From NCBI GenBank assembly GCA_027422505.1, contig JAPQWV010000005.1, positions 10,049,501 through 10,113,500 on the forward strand: DNA of 64,000 nucleotides. Reading direction: 5' to 3'. Of this stretch, positions 1 through 10,681 are shown one piece after another. This DNA is from Craterostigma plantagineum (lineage: Eukaryota > Streptophyta > Magnoliopsida > Lamiales > Linderniaceae). Within the stretch, counting starts at the first letter, position 1; every line of letters starts with the position of its first letter. The position numbers and the translations under genes are program-made. The notes under the pieces are model-generated. The model was not told where the DNA came from and did no database searches. It saw only the letters and a program-made list of their open reading frames with translations.

Positions 1-3000
1 CTGAGCGTGTTCCTCAGCTCCAGTCGCTCCTCGATATCTTCTAGTAGTTCCATTAGGATCGGCTGTTCTCTCACGAACCGGATCCTCAGCATTGTCTCTC
101 GGTTGATTTCTTCCAACCTCTGCTCTATATTTCTCCTGATGACCTTGAGCGTCCCATCACAGAATTTGTGTATCTCAGTCTTCAGCATCATCCCTGTCTT
201 CTTCGCGATCGGATTGTGGTAGGAGATGCCTAAGACTGAGCTGATGTGCACGTGATTGTTGGGAAGCCCTTCGATCTCAGGTCCTTTGTTGAGCGGAGCG
301 GTCATGTTAACCTTCTTCATGTTGCTCTCCAAAGCCATCTGAAGGTCGTGTGCGGGGAAGTACTTGACTTGGCGCATCATGAACCGGTAGAGACTCTCGA
401 TCCTACTTTTTTGATGAAGCCTTGAGGACCTTTGTACTTCTCCACATACAGCTTGTAGAGGTTGTACACTTCATCAGCAGGGAAGTACGGTAGGTCACTC
501 TCGCTTAGATCTTCTCGAGTTCTATCTACTTGCTCAATGACATAGTACGGTGTTGGAAGTCCTCCTTTTGCACAGTAGACGCTGAGTAGTTGACAGATTG
601 GAGAGAGACTCTTGTAATGACTCTTGGCTTGGCTTTTAGTCATCCCCAATCTCACATCCGGTCCAAGATGGGTCAGCATCCAGAGATACGTCATTCGCTT
701 CTGCTGTTCCCAGTGAGAGATCCCTCTCAGCTCGAACTCGTTCGGCTTCTTAACTCTGTCCGGTGACCTCCAAATGTTTTCGCGAACTTCTTCAAGGAAA
801 GGGATTTCTATTCGGATGTTCTCCCACGGCGTGTCGATCCGAACGGTCCCTGGCATTTGTCTTGTGGGGGAAACCGCTCGTTGCGTGATAAGCTCTGAAA
901 GCCCTGTGGGATCTTGTTCATGGTCTACACCTTCCTGAAGTTCTTCGTCTTCTATGAGTACGAGGTCTACCGAGGCTTGTTGTAAGAAGTGTCGAATGTC
1001 CTGAAGCCGTTGTCTTTGATGCTCCTCGGGCATGGAATGGATCATCCACTGTCCTTCGAATATGTATTTGTCTAGGACCTCGTGTGGGTTGACGCCATGT
1101 CCGGATGGTCCCGGTTGGTCTGGAGCAATTGAGGGAGTCGCCTGAGTCTGTGCTAGGGCGACGAGCATGGCAGCGCTTGCTTCTTCTTCCGGAAGCAAGG
1201 GGCTTGTGAAGGTTGGTGGTGTGGGCGGAGGCGTCCTTATATGAAAGGTTGGTGGGTCGATTTGTGAGTCGATTTGGGTTAGAGTGGTGCGGCGGGTGGT
1301 GGTTGTTGTTTGGGTAGTGGGTTGTGAGGTTCCAGCGACTCCTTGACTTGTATGAGTCGCGCCAGGGTTCTGTCTCTGACCCCTTGTGATTATCCTTAGC
1401 CTCTTCTCCCCCTCAGGACGACCCTGATCGTCTGGGTCATCATGTCGGCATTTGGAGTGGGAGCCTTGGACGCGGCACGTTTCTGATGGGTTAGGAGGAT
1501 TCACGAGACGGTGGAAGAGATCTTCTTCTTCCGGCGTTCGTGTGGTCAATTCCAACTGCCTGGCGACCAGAATTGAGTGGAGTTCGCTTATGGGTATTGT
1601 GGCAGGATTTATTAGGTTGTGGGTGTGGATGGGTGTTGGTGTTTGTGTGGATATTATGGGTTGATTGGGTGTGAGGATGGGTTGTGACGAAGACGGCTCC
1701 GAGACGGGTGCTTTCCCACGATCTTGGCGGGACGTCTCGATGGCATTTTGCACGCTCTCCATGATTTTGTCTTCAAAATCCTTCAGCGCATTAGCGAGAG
1801 CGGCCTGAAGTCGATCTTCTTTCACATACGGAGCAGACGCCTCTGTTGTGGATGGTCCAGGACGACTGATGTCGCCTGTTATCAACCCTAGAGCTAACAC
1901 CGGCTCCTCAGGTTGGCTCAGAGTCACTTGAGGTTGTGACTCTTCGAGACATCCACCCAATCCTCGAGTCGAATCTGGAAGATTCTCCTCTATGGGTGTT
2001 TCGGCAGGCTCGGGTTGGGCCTGCGAACCAGACACCGGTAGGCTGTGTTGCGGCTCAAGATTGAGCGATGAGGGTCCGCAACACTTGTAGTGATGGTTTG
2101 TGCTGTGTCTGATGGTTCAGTGACGGTGGGGAAAAGGGACTCGAGATGTATGCTAAGTCGTCTGGGAGTCCGCCCTATCAATCTGATCTCCTCATCGGAC
2201 TCTGTGTCTGATGAGGTGGCCGTGTGAGGAGAAGGTTCTCGCTCAATGTCCTCACGAGCCTGTTCCGTCACTTGTGGAAGAGAGCTTTGCCCCATTTCTG
2301 CCTCGGGCTATGCTTCTTGTAGAGGAACCTCCTCGATAGGCTCTTCAAGCACGCTAACATGTATCGGCACTTCCACTTGAAGCGTTTCTGCTGGAGCCTC
2401 TTGTTCCAACTCTGCCGCCACAGCATCGATCAGCGTGGCATCTAAGTCAGGCATTGGCTCCTCGTGAGTTGGAGGCTCCAGCTCTAGTTCCTGAGCCACT
2501 TCGTCAATCATCGTGTCTTCAGGACAAGGTTGTTGTTGTTGAGGGCTAACAGCGAAGTCTGTCGGGGGCCCTCTAATCATCTGTTCCGTCAGATGATTCT
2601 CCCGACAGTATGCTCTATAAATGTCTCCCGTGGGGTCGGCGAGACGTAGCAACTCGAACGATATGGCCATTGATGGCTGGTCCAATTCCGTTAGTTTCGG
2701 GTTGTGGAAGAATTTGAGCCTGGGTGGCTGATAGTTTCCTCCCGGAGGCAAGCGAGGAACATTCTGCACGTACATCTCCATTTGTTGGCGGATGATAACG
2801 GAGAACCATCTCGCAAACGGCAAGTTCTTGGACCTTTTGTTCTCTTTTTGTCTGATCTGCTCTGCGAGGTCGTTCCAGATCAGTTGCGCGAAATCGTAAT
2901 TCCGCGAGAACACAACTCCGTGAAATATCCGGAGGATGTGGCCGTTGCCTTTGTCGAAGCCGACATGCTTCGGGGATAGACACTTGTTGATAATCCCGAA

Positions 3001-3441
3001 TAGTGTCTTCCATGGATGGGGAATCCTGTTGCTCTGCATCTGAGCTAGCTTGGTGAGCGGCGGACGGTACCCCATCTGGAGGAAATCATTCACCAATTCT
3101 GCATCTGATGGGAGGGGGTCGTAGTTTTGGCTGTGAGGGAGGTCGAGGAGAACTCTGAACTCGTTCTTGCCCATGCAGATGTGCCGCGTCCCTACAATCG
3201 TTGTAAAGTGGTATGCCCCGTCCAAGATGATGCTCTTGATCATCCCCAAAACTGCTGGAGGTAGACCATCGGCACTGATACCGTCACTGTTAGTGCATGC
3301 CATAGTGGATGGCCTTGCAGGATGGACACGATAATGTCGTCTGGACACCGAAAGGTGGTCAGGTCTAATTGGAAGTTCGTGTCGTGGACGTTGAGATATA
3401 AGGCCTTCGTAGATGTGATTATATGTTGGGTAGTGATCCAT
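1..3441 (-). pseudogene. ORF3 (envelope-position ORF) of E1, broken
   Basis: This is a reading frame of at least 1,100 codons after pol, in the place where Sireviruses carry their extra, so-called envelope-like ORF. The ATG at 3439-3441 directly follows a splice-acceptor-like TTTCAG. The first ~300 residues look globular and are followed by acidic Glu/Pro-rich stretches, a Ser/Thr/Gln/Pro-rich middle with poly-Thr, and an Arg/Glu-rich C-terminal half. A single in-frame TAG sits at 2308-2310, one frameshift lies near 2040 and another near 380-410. The C-terminal half matches the plus-strand fragment at 31394-32561, confirming one long protein. I see no signal peptide or membrane segment, so a true envelope function is not supported. 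Function unknown. Confidence 0.75.
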
Positions 3442-3455
3442 CTGAAATCCACATA
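3442..3455 (-). promoter_or_regulatory. Splice acceptor-like site before the ORF3 ATG (E1)
   Basis: On the minus strand a T-rich stretch ends in GGATTTCAG immediately before the ORF3 ATG. The same arrangement (TTATTTTTCAG then ATGGATC) occurs in E2 at 26131-26146. A pyrimidine-rich tract ending in CAG directly at the start codon suggests ORF3 is made from a spliced subgenomic RNA. The inference rests on two copies. Confidence 0.5.
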
Positions 3456-5202
3456 AGAAATGTAAATCATTAGTTCAAAAAATATGAGTCGAAATTAATT
3501 TGAAGAATGTATGGATTGGCACATAAGTATACGAGAGTGAAAAAAATGATATTTCGACCTATGAATAAGAGTCATATGAAAGTTTTGTCGAAAATTTTCT
3601 AAGTGTTTAGAGCCACTGTTCACTCCGTGAAATTTTTCGCACGTAAAATTGAAATTTCAATTTAATATCCCAAGTGCTGATTTTAGATCAAGATATCCGT
3701 TTATTTTAGCGATAGAAAATTTTATTCGCTATTGAAAGCTACAGTGGAAAGTAAGAACTTAGAAAATTTTATTCGCTATTGTAGCCGAGAAATTTTACGA
3801 TCAAGAAAAATTTCCATGTAAATTTACGATCGAGAAATTAGATTTCCAAGTAAATTTACGATCGAGAAATTTTTCCACGCGTGAATAAAAATTTTCGCTA
3901 TGAAAATTAACGAGCGAGAAAGTATTTCGATTCTCAAAAGGTTTTTCGCTGTGAAATTTTACGATCGAGAAAATTTTATCGTCGAAAAATTAATTTTATC
4001 GCCGCTAAAATTTTCGACCGAGAACAAAATTGAGATCGAAATTTTCGAATGTAAGTTTTGCGCTCGAAATTTTAAAGACATTGCATCTATTTTATCTATT
4101 CCTCTCAGTAATATTTCGCTCGCATAAAATCAAAATTGTGTTTCTCGATAGTAAATATTTTTCAATCAGCGTTATTTATCGTAGTGACTAACTTGAAACT
4201 ATTTGCGATCGAAGATCTTTTACGATTCAAACAGTGACTTAATCAAATCGAATTTCAATTTCCACTGTTTGCGAGCGAGAAAGTTCTTCGACGCATTTAA
4301 ACCTTTAAACTCCAGTTCAGTCCTAACTTTCAATCGAACACTAATAACGAATAAAATCAAAGTTATATTCACTCAAAATGATCAAGAAACATCGAAACTA
4401 GCCTATTATGCAGTTTTTAACCCAGATTATACTTAGAATAAGGTCTAATATACTGCTAACGAGGGTTTCGAGTTCTCAGAGTATGAACAGTCGAGAAATA
4501 ATCAAAGAATCATGCGAAATATTCCAGAATACAGACGCAAATCTAGTTTAAATGCGCGAAAAACCCTAAAGGTAGTCAAATCTACCTTCAAAAGACGAAA
4601 ATTAGTTGAAAATTCGACGGATTTTGAGGATTTTACTTTCGTCTTTTGAGAGAAAGTTTTTCGCGAGAAAATTTGACAGTTGAATTTTGCGATCGAGGGT
4701 TTTGCGTGTATTTAGGGATTTTCGACTGCAAAATAATTATTTCGTTTAATTTGGGCTGATTAGACGTTTACGATACATAGAGAATTAAGCCTGTTACTGT
4801 TTATGATCGGAAACTTACGATCGAGAATTTTGATTTGGCGACTGTTCAATTTTCGCTCGACTATTCCGATCGAAAATCTTTTTGGTTCCTGTTTAATTTT
4901 CGCTCGACAATATGAAGGCGAAAATTACAATTTGGTCCCAAATTAATTTGCACTCGAGAAACTGCGATTGAAAATTGCAAATTCGCCCATATTTCTCGAT
5001 AGTAAGTTTACCTTAATTCACATTGATCCTAAATTTTAAGAATAAACCACAGAATTACTCCTTCTAATTATAAACAAAAATGCAATTAACTCCCTGTATT
5101 TTCGAAGAAGTGACATCCGGCTCCAAAATTGATCTTTGATAATCTGCATAGCAAAATGTCGAGAATATTAGAGTTAATCAAGAAGTAATTGATCTACTAA
5201 GG

Positions 5203-5379
5203 CTCCCCCTGTATTGTTTTATCAATGTCTTGAGCTCACGATCGTGAAATTTTGTGAGGTCCTCCTTATTTAAGCATTGACCAAAGCAATTCTAGAATGA
5301 AAATTTCTGCAACACTTAAAGAGAAGAACATAAAAAATATTTGGAGCTCAAAACATGGAATCATTGTAAATGCTCCCCC
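5203..5379 (-). other. Internal polypurine tracts of E1
   Basis: Two GGGGGAGC tracts, read on the minus strand, lie at 5203-5209 and 5373-5379. Similar tracts occur in the E2 spacer (24811, 25035, 25097) and the E5 spacer (55332, 55484). Multiple polypurine tracts downstream of pol are a published hallmark of Sireviruses and support the lineage call. Confidence 0.55.
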
Positions 5380-6292
5380 TCAAATAGTGCACATGTATCG
5401 ATTTATCACGTAATCAAGCAAATCAATACAAGTAACAATCATTATTATACGCAACTTAGGCAATTTCACTTAGATACATGGTCCCCAAATCATGTATTCA
5501 AAATGTTGCGGGAGGATATGAGCATAAACAAGTAAAGTCGCATTTTAATCAATTCCGTACCAATGCAAGTTAAACATGCATTCAAAATGTGCGATTTATA
5601 TATATATTTTATTTATTTTTATATTATTATTATTATTATTTTATAGTTGTATATATTAATAAAATTATTAGTATGGGGTCAGATTATTTTGCTACGATCA
5701 TTGTCACGCCTAAATTTCACAAGACACTTGAAAAAATCACATACTGTCAAGTCATGTCGTCAAACTAAAGAGTCCTAAGTTCATTGAATGATCCATTTCG
5801 ACAACTCTCATTGGGTTCACTCTATCACTCAAGTCAACACAAGCAATCTTAAGTCAATTTACCTGTGATCGAGGTGTTTTTAATCATTTCACCTTTGCGA
5901 GAGATCGTCGATGTGGAATCATAGAGACTGTGAAGGGTTTTATTTTGACTCTGACTAAGAAGGGAATGATAGTTTTGGGATTATGGACTAAGGATCTTCT
6001 TCCTCTTCTTCGTCGTTCTCCTTCTTTTAGGCGTTTTTCCTTTTATTGTTCGTTGTTCTTATCCTGTCTTTGTCTCATTCTGCACTTGCTCAGGCTGAAG
6101 CTCTGCTTCTCTACGAGGCTGAGAGATTATCTAAGGCGAAGTTCTTCTTGTTCGTTCTTGGGCCGATACTGCGCTCCTCTTCTCTTAATCCCTAGTGAGG
6201 TTTAAGAGATTATCTATTTGAAGAAGTTCGCAGTTATGGAATTCGAACCCAAGGCCGCGCTCCTCTTCTCGTTATCTCGATATAAGACCAGA

Positions 6293-6676
6293 TTATCGTT
6301 GGAGAAGTTCACTTCGTGGTGCTCCTCTCTCCAACCGTTCTGACGAGTGTACGAGATTATCGATGGAGAAGTTCGCAGCAAGATCCATGTCCCCTTTAAT
6401 GATATGAGATTGTGATAGTCGAGAGATAGGTTCTTTTAGACTGCTTTTGGTGCGTTGAGCATTCCTCGTGTGCTTTTTCCACCTTCTTTTGTCATCTTTT
6501 TCTTTGTCGTCTCTTTTTCTCCCCCTCCTTTTCTCGATTGAATATCCCATCGAAGACTTAGGTGTCGGTTGAAGGCTCAAAGGATTTTCAAGTGAAGAAA
6601 ATATTATTGGAGAAGTCTCAAAATGGATGACTAAAGGCTGTATTAAAGGATTGAGATTTTCTATATTTAAGGCCAA
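6293..6676 (-). CDS. Small Lys/Arg-rich ORF in the spacer of E1
   Basis: This 127-codon frame has a strongly basic middle (RRGRKRDDKEKDDKRR), resembling a nuclear localisation signal, followed by a segment with NFSIDNLVHSSERLE. The second segment is recognisable in E2 at 23699-23790, and the basic part has counterparts in E2 (from 23569) and E4 (about 40640-40800, minus). Shared residues across copies argue for a real ancestral exon. The ATG used by each copy differs, so start and full extent are uncertain. It could be the first exon of the spliced ORF3 message or an independent small protein. No known domain recognised. Confidence 0.35.
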   Translation of the reverse strand: MALNIENLNPLIQPLVIHFETSPIIFSSLENPLSLQPTPKSSMGYSIEKRRGRKRDDKEKDDKRRWKKHTRNAQRTKSSLKEPISRLSQSHIIKGDMDLAANFSIDNLVHSSERLERGAPRSELLQR

Positions 6677-7047
6677 TGAGGAATTTCCTAAGTGCTCTAA
6701 TCATTTTCCTAAGGATCTAAAGAAAGACGAGTATGAAGCCAAGAATCACTAGTTAAGACAAGCAATTGATGTGTGACTCGCTCAAGAATAAATCAATAGA
6801 AAGGAAAAATAACAGGCCATAATCATCACTTATGTAAAGTGGCTTTGTGTCTAGTGGAGCAAACTATCTGAGCTTTGGACACAAGAATGCGACTTAGACT
6901 GACAAAATTTAACTAAGCAATCAGTCGCATTACAGGGAAATCTAATTGTGACGTAGATCGAGCATCCTAAAGATTTCGTCATTCCCCTATATTATAGGTA
7001 TATGTATAGTATTTTATTATATTATTATTATTATTTTTTTATTATAT

Positions 7048-9326
7048 TCACGCAAGATAAAACATGTAAGCATAGAAAACACATAGAATAGAGCATCTAA
7101 TATCACAAAAGATCAGGTAATGCACACACCACGGGAGATTCAACATGCCTAATTTACCGACAAGGAATTGGAATCGTTTTTCATCCAATGCCTTGGTGAA
7201 ACTGTCGGCTAGTTGATATTCCGTGTTCACAAAGTACATTTAAATTGTGCCTTTTTCTACGTGATCTTTAATAAAGTAATATCTAATGTCTATGTGTTTC
7301 GTGCGTGAATGGTGAACGGAATTGCACGTAATCGCAATGGCACTTTGACCATCACTATATATGGGTATATTATTTAAATTGTACCCATAATCGCGAAGCT
7401 GAGTCCGCATCCATAGCATCTGAGAGCAACAGCTGGCGGTTGCGACGTATTCAGCCTCAGCCGTCGAAGTTGAGACGCAGTTTTGCTTTTTGCATGACCA
7501 GCAGACTAGCTTTTCGCCTAGAAATTGAGCGCCACCGGAGGCAATTTTCCTGTCATTCGGCAACCTGCATAATCAGCGTCAGTATAGCCGATAAGTTTGA
7601 AGTTCGTACCTTTAGGATACCATAGTCCTAGGGTAGTTGTGCCCTTAAGGTAGCGAAGTATACGCTTCACCGCGAACATGTGGGATTCTTTGGGATCGGC
7701 CTGAAATCGGGCACAGAGATGTCGACCGATTTTCCTGTGGGATCGGCATCCAACTTGCAGCTTGTGGACATGGGAGTGCTGAGAGGCTTGCTCTGATCTT
7801 GATGGAACCTTTTCAGGATGTCCTTAATGTATTTTGTGTGACTGATAAATATACCATCTTCGAGCTGCCTGACTTGAGGTCCTAGGAAGAATTGCATCTC
7901 TCCCATGTGGCTCATTTCGAACTTATTCTTCATGAGATCTCCAAACTTCTTGCGAAGCCGTGGATTTGTTGAACCGAAAATGATGTCGTCGACGTAGACT
8001 TGAACGACCATCAAATCCTTGTCTTGCCATTTGATGAAGAGCGTCGTATCGATTGTTCCTCGAATAAATCCAGATTTTACGAGGAAGTCACTCAAGACAT
8101 CATACCAAGCACGTGGGGCTTGTTTTAGTCCGTAAAGAGCTTTATCCAATCGATAGACGTGATCGGGATGTTCTTTATCAACGAAGCCGTCTGGCTGAGC
8201 GACATAGACTTCTTCTTTAAGTACGCCGTTGAGGAAGGCGGTTTTAACGTCCATTTGATAGACCTTGAAGTCCTTGTAAGCCGCATAAGCCAATAAGAGA
8301 CGAATGGCTTCAATCCGGGCAACAGGAGCATATGTTTCGTCATAGTCAATACCTTCCTGTTGATTGTATCCCTTTGCAACTAATCGTGCCTTGTTCCTAA
8401 TCACTTCGCCATCTTCATTCTTTTTGTTCTTGAATACCCAATTTGTTCCGATGATAGTTTTCCCATGCGGGCGGGGTACTAATTTCCATACTTGAAGACG
8501 TTCGAATTGGTTGATTTCCTCTTGCATTGCAATTATCCAATCCGGGTCTTGAAGTGCGTCTGCTACCTTAATAGGCTCGTTTTGACTTAAGAAGAAGCTG
8601 AAAAGACTGTGTTGATGCCTTGTCCTTACTCCGCTCGAAAGATCGTGGCAAGGCTGAAGAAGATGCATCAGCCATTTGTGGGTCTAGATTTCCAATGATC
8701 TCCGATTGTTCATTTGTGTGAGGAAGTTCCAAATCAGCATTTGGAGGGAGCGACTCTGATGATTCTTCCTCAACACTCATGATAGGTTCTTCATTATTCT
8801 GCGGCAAATCTGAATCGGGTGAGGTAGGGGCTGTTGAAGAACTTGGTACATCAGCCACGTCGAGTGTATGGTTGACGTTAATTGGCGGATGTAATGGCTC
8901 AAAGAGGGAATCCAAGTCTTCTAACACAAGTCTCAGAGATTCGTCTGGCGTTGATTGCTGATTTGTTGCCATCTCCTGTTGGTTTTGTGCCAACACACCA
9001 GTGAGTACGAGTTCTGAAATGTTGTCTTCAGAAGCCAACGGGTTTAGCACGGGTCCTGAACTGATGTGTTCAGAAGCCATTTCTGCCACTTCGTGGAAAG
9101 TGACATTATAGCTTTCCTTAATTGTTCGGTTGGACTTGATGTATACTCTCTACGCTTTTGATGTTGTAGAATACCCGACGAAAGTTGCCTCGAATGCTTT
9201 AGGGTCGAACTTAGCACGGTGTTCTCTGTCGTTCACCACAAAGCACTTGCACCCGAAGACTTTAAGGAATGAGATGTTGGGCACTCTGTTATTCACAATC
9301 TCGTACGGAGTCTTGTTGAACCGTTT
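7048..9326 (-). pseudogene. copia pol (integrase end, RT, RNase H) of E1, broken
   Basis: From right to left on the minus strand the domains are the integrase C-terminal part (up to 9326), an acidic Ser/Pro-rich linker (8568-9089), reverse transcriptase with [11 protein letters not shown] and YVDDIIFGS, and RNase H with STAEAEY and the C-terminal LADSFTKAL. Compared with E2, about 25 codons between RT and RNase H (the YRSIIGSLLYLTSSRPDIMF region) are missing near 7712, and frames change near 7565-7667 and 8570-8670. The N-terminal integrase, protease and gag are absent because the element is cut at 9326. Not functional. Confidence 0.85.
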
Positions 9327-9677
9327 TGTAGAATACTATTTGTAATTGTGCTTGATTTCATTAGTTGTCCTTGTAATTAGGGGCGTTTTGTATAGTAGTC
9401 CTTAGATTAGGACTAGTTTGATATTTATACCAAGTTTGTTTGGTATAAATACTTGTAAATCAATTGAGCTTAATAGAAAAAGTTTTGAGAATTGATCCGA
9501 AGGGCTTGCAATTCGATTTCTAGAGAGAGAAACAACAGTAACTTTCTCACTCTAATTGAATTCTCTCTCTTGTTCTTCATTTGAGTTTTTCGATCGAATT
9601 CAATTGCTTATCTAAACGATCGAATTACTATAAATTCTAGCCTAGGATCGTAGAGTTGTTAATCGTAGGACCTAACA
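9327..9677 (+). repeat. 5' LTR of E2
   Basis: The 351-bp LTR starts TGTAGAATAC and ends CCTAACA (TG...CA), immediately followed by a Met-tRNA primer site. A TATA box lies in the right arm of a perfect 10-bp hairpin at 9424-9449. Related LTRs are at 32557-32898 (plus) and 53347-53656 (minus), sharing the TGTAGAATA start and GGACCTAACA end. Confidence 0.9.
9424..9449 (+). promoter_or_regulatory. TATA-box hairpin in the E2 LTR
   Basis: TTTATACCAA and TTGGTATAAA form a perfect 10-bp inverted repeat around a 6-base loop. The right arm supplies the TATAAA box of the LTR promoter. Equivalent hairpins occur in four other LTRs of this window. Confidence 0.65.
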
Positions 9678-9679
9678 AT

Positions 9680-9691
9680 TGGTATCAGAGC
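9680..9691 (+). other. Primer binding site (initiator Met-tRNA), E2
   Basis: TGGTATCAGAGC, two bases after the LTR end, is complementary to the 3' end of plant initiator Met-tRNA, the usual primer for copia and many gypsy elements. Confidence 0.9.
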
Positions 9692-10681
9692 AGATTCGTT
9701 CTGTTTTAAATCGAAAATTGTTAGAATTGGATCGAAAATCATTTTCTGGATACTGTTCATCAAAGAACAGTTTGGCGCGAAAACCTTTTTCGATCCAATA
9801 GCTTCATTCTGTGCTTAATTGACTTGAATTTGGTGTTTCTGTGCTTGTTTAAGTGATAGATCATCATTGCGATCAGTTCTGTAGCAGTTTAAACTTCGAT
9901 TTCTAGAATTGAATTGCTTCTGCGTGTTACTGTTTGCGAAGAACATGAAGAACACGTTCTGATTTTGATCAAATTCGATATATTTTGCTTCATAACGTGT
10001 TTAATTGCTTGTCCGTGCATGATTAGTACTTAATTGCGAGCAATTGCCTCAAATTTCACTATCTGATTCTTTGTTTTTGCTCGAATTAGTGTTAATCGTA
10101 TTCTGTGAATTTTTCTCGATTGCTCAAATTTTTCTCGCTAAGTTTTGCGATCGGATTAGTTTCTCGATCGATAAACCTAGCGCGAGAATTTTTCTCGTTC
10201 AGAATACGAAGTCAGCGCTATCGTCATCAGTAGAAACCATTATTAGTTAGAAATATTTCTCGAGCATTATTGCGAAAAACTTTTTCGAGAGAGACTTATT
10301 TTGACTTTGCATGCGTAAAAACTTTCACTCGAAAAACTTTTTCAGTCAAACCTTTTAACGCCAGGCGAAAATCATTTATACGCGAGAAACTTTTCTAGTC
10401 AACAGATTTATTTTGACTTGTCGAGAAACTTACTTACGTACTGTTTCTTTACGATCGAAATAAATTCACGATCAAGAAATTTTTCTCGACCGAATGATTT
10501 TGAGCAATTTATCTCGCTCGTAAAGTATCTCGCTGACAAAATTTCTCGCACGAGAACAGTACTCAGTACACTATCTCGACGGAATTAATTTCGATCAAAC
10601 TTTTTGTGAAGCACATTACATCATCTTCAACATTCAAAACAATTAACGAAGATCCTTCAACAACTCGACTTCAATACAAAC
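9692..10681 (+). other. Leader of E2 between primer site and gag
   Basis: This 1-kb leader has no gene. From about 10090 it is crowded with variants of TTTCTCGATCG and CGAGAAATTTTT, the same motif that fills the leaders of E3 and E4 and part of the post-pol spacers. It could hold packaging or dimerisation signals, but that is a guess. Confidence 0.6.

Larger units (their letters stand above)
3456..7047 (-). other. Non-coding spacer of E1 between pol and ORF3
   Basis: This spacer holds no convincing long gene. About 3600-5000 is packed with variants of a motif built around CGATCG and GAGAAATTTT (for example 3820-3880 and 3960-4010). Sense-strand GGGGGAG tracts lie at 5203-5209 and 5373-5379. 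AT-rich microsatellite-like runs occur at 5589-5645 and 7009-7045. A small basic ORF lies at 6293-6676. Short plus-strand ORFs at 3900-4436 and 5930-6205 are by-products of the repeats or antisense of the element. Confidence 0.6.
1..9326 (-). mobile_element. Ty1/copia Sirevirus-like element E1, 3' portion
   Basis: Read on the minus strand, this stretch holds the C-terminal half of a copia pol (integrase end, RT, RNase H), a ~3.6 kb non-coding spacer with internal polypurine tracts, and a long ORF3 running off the left edge. The 3' LTR must lie outside the window. The right end is cut inside integrase at 9326, where the 5' LTR of the plus-strand element E2 begins. The order pol, spacer with several GGGGGAG tracts, then a large ORF before the 3' LTR is the Sirevirus (SIRE/Maximus) plan. 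The copy is dead: ORF3 and pol both carry stops, frameshifts and a deletion. Confidence 0.85.

Noticed and set aside
1452..1664. Plus-strand frame antisense to ORF3 with a Val/Gly-rich tail
   Set aside because: It is a shadow of the Thr/Gln-rich part of ORF3.
5930..6205. A plus-strand Leu/Ser-rich protein that looks like a membrane protein
   Set aside because: It is antisense to the spacer of E1, and its counterpart in E2 is not open.
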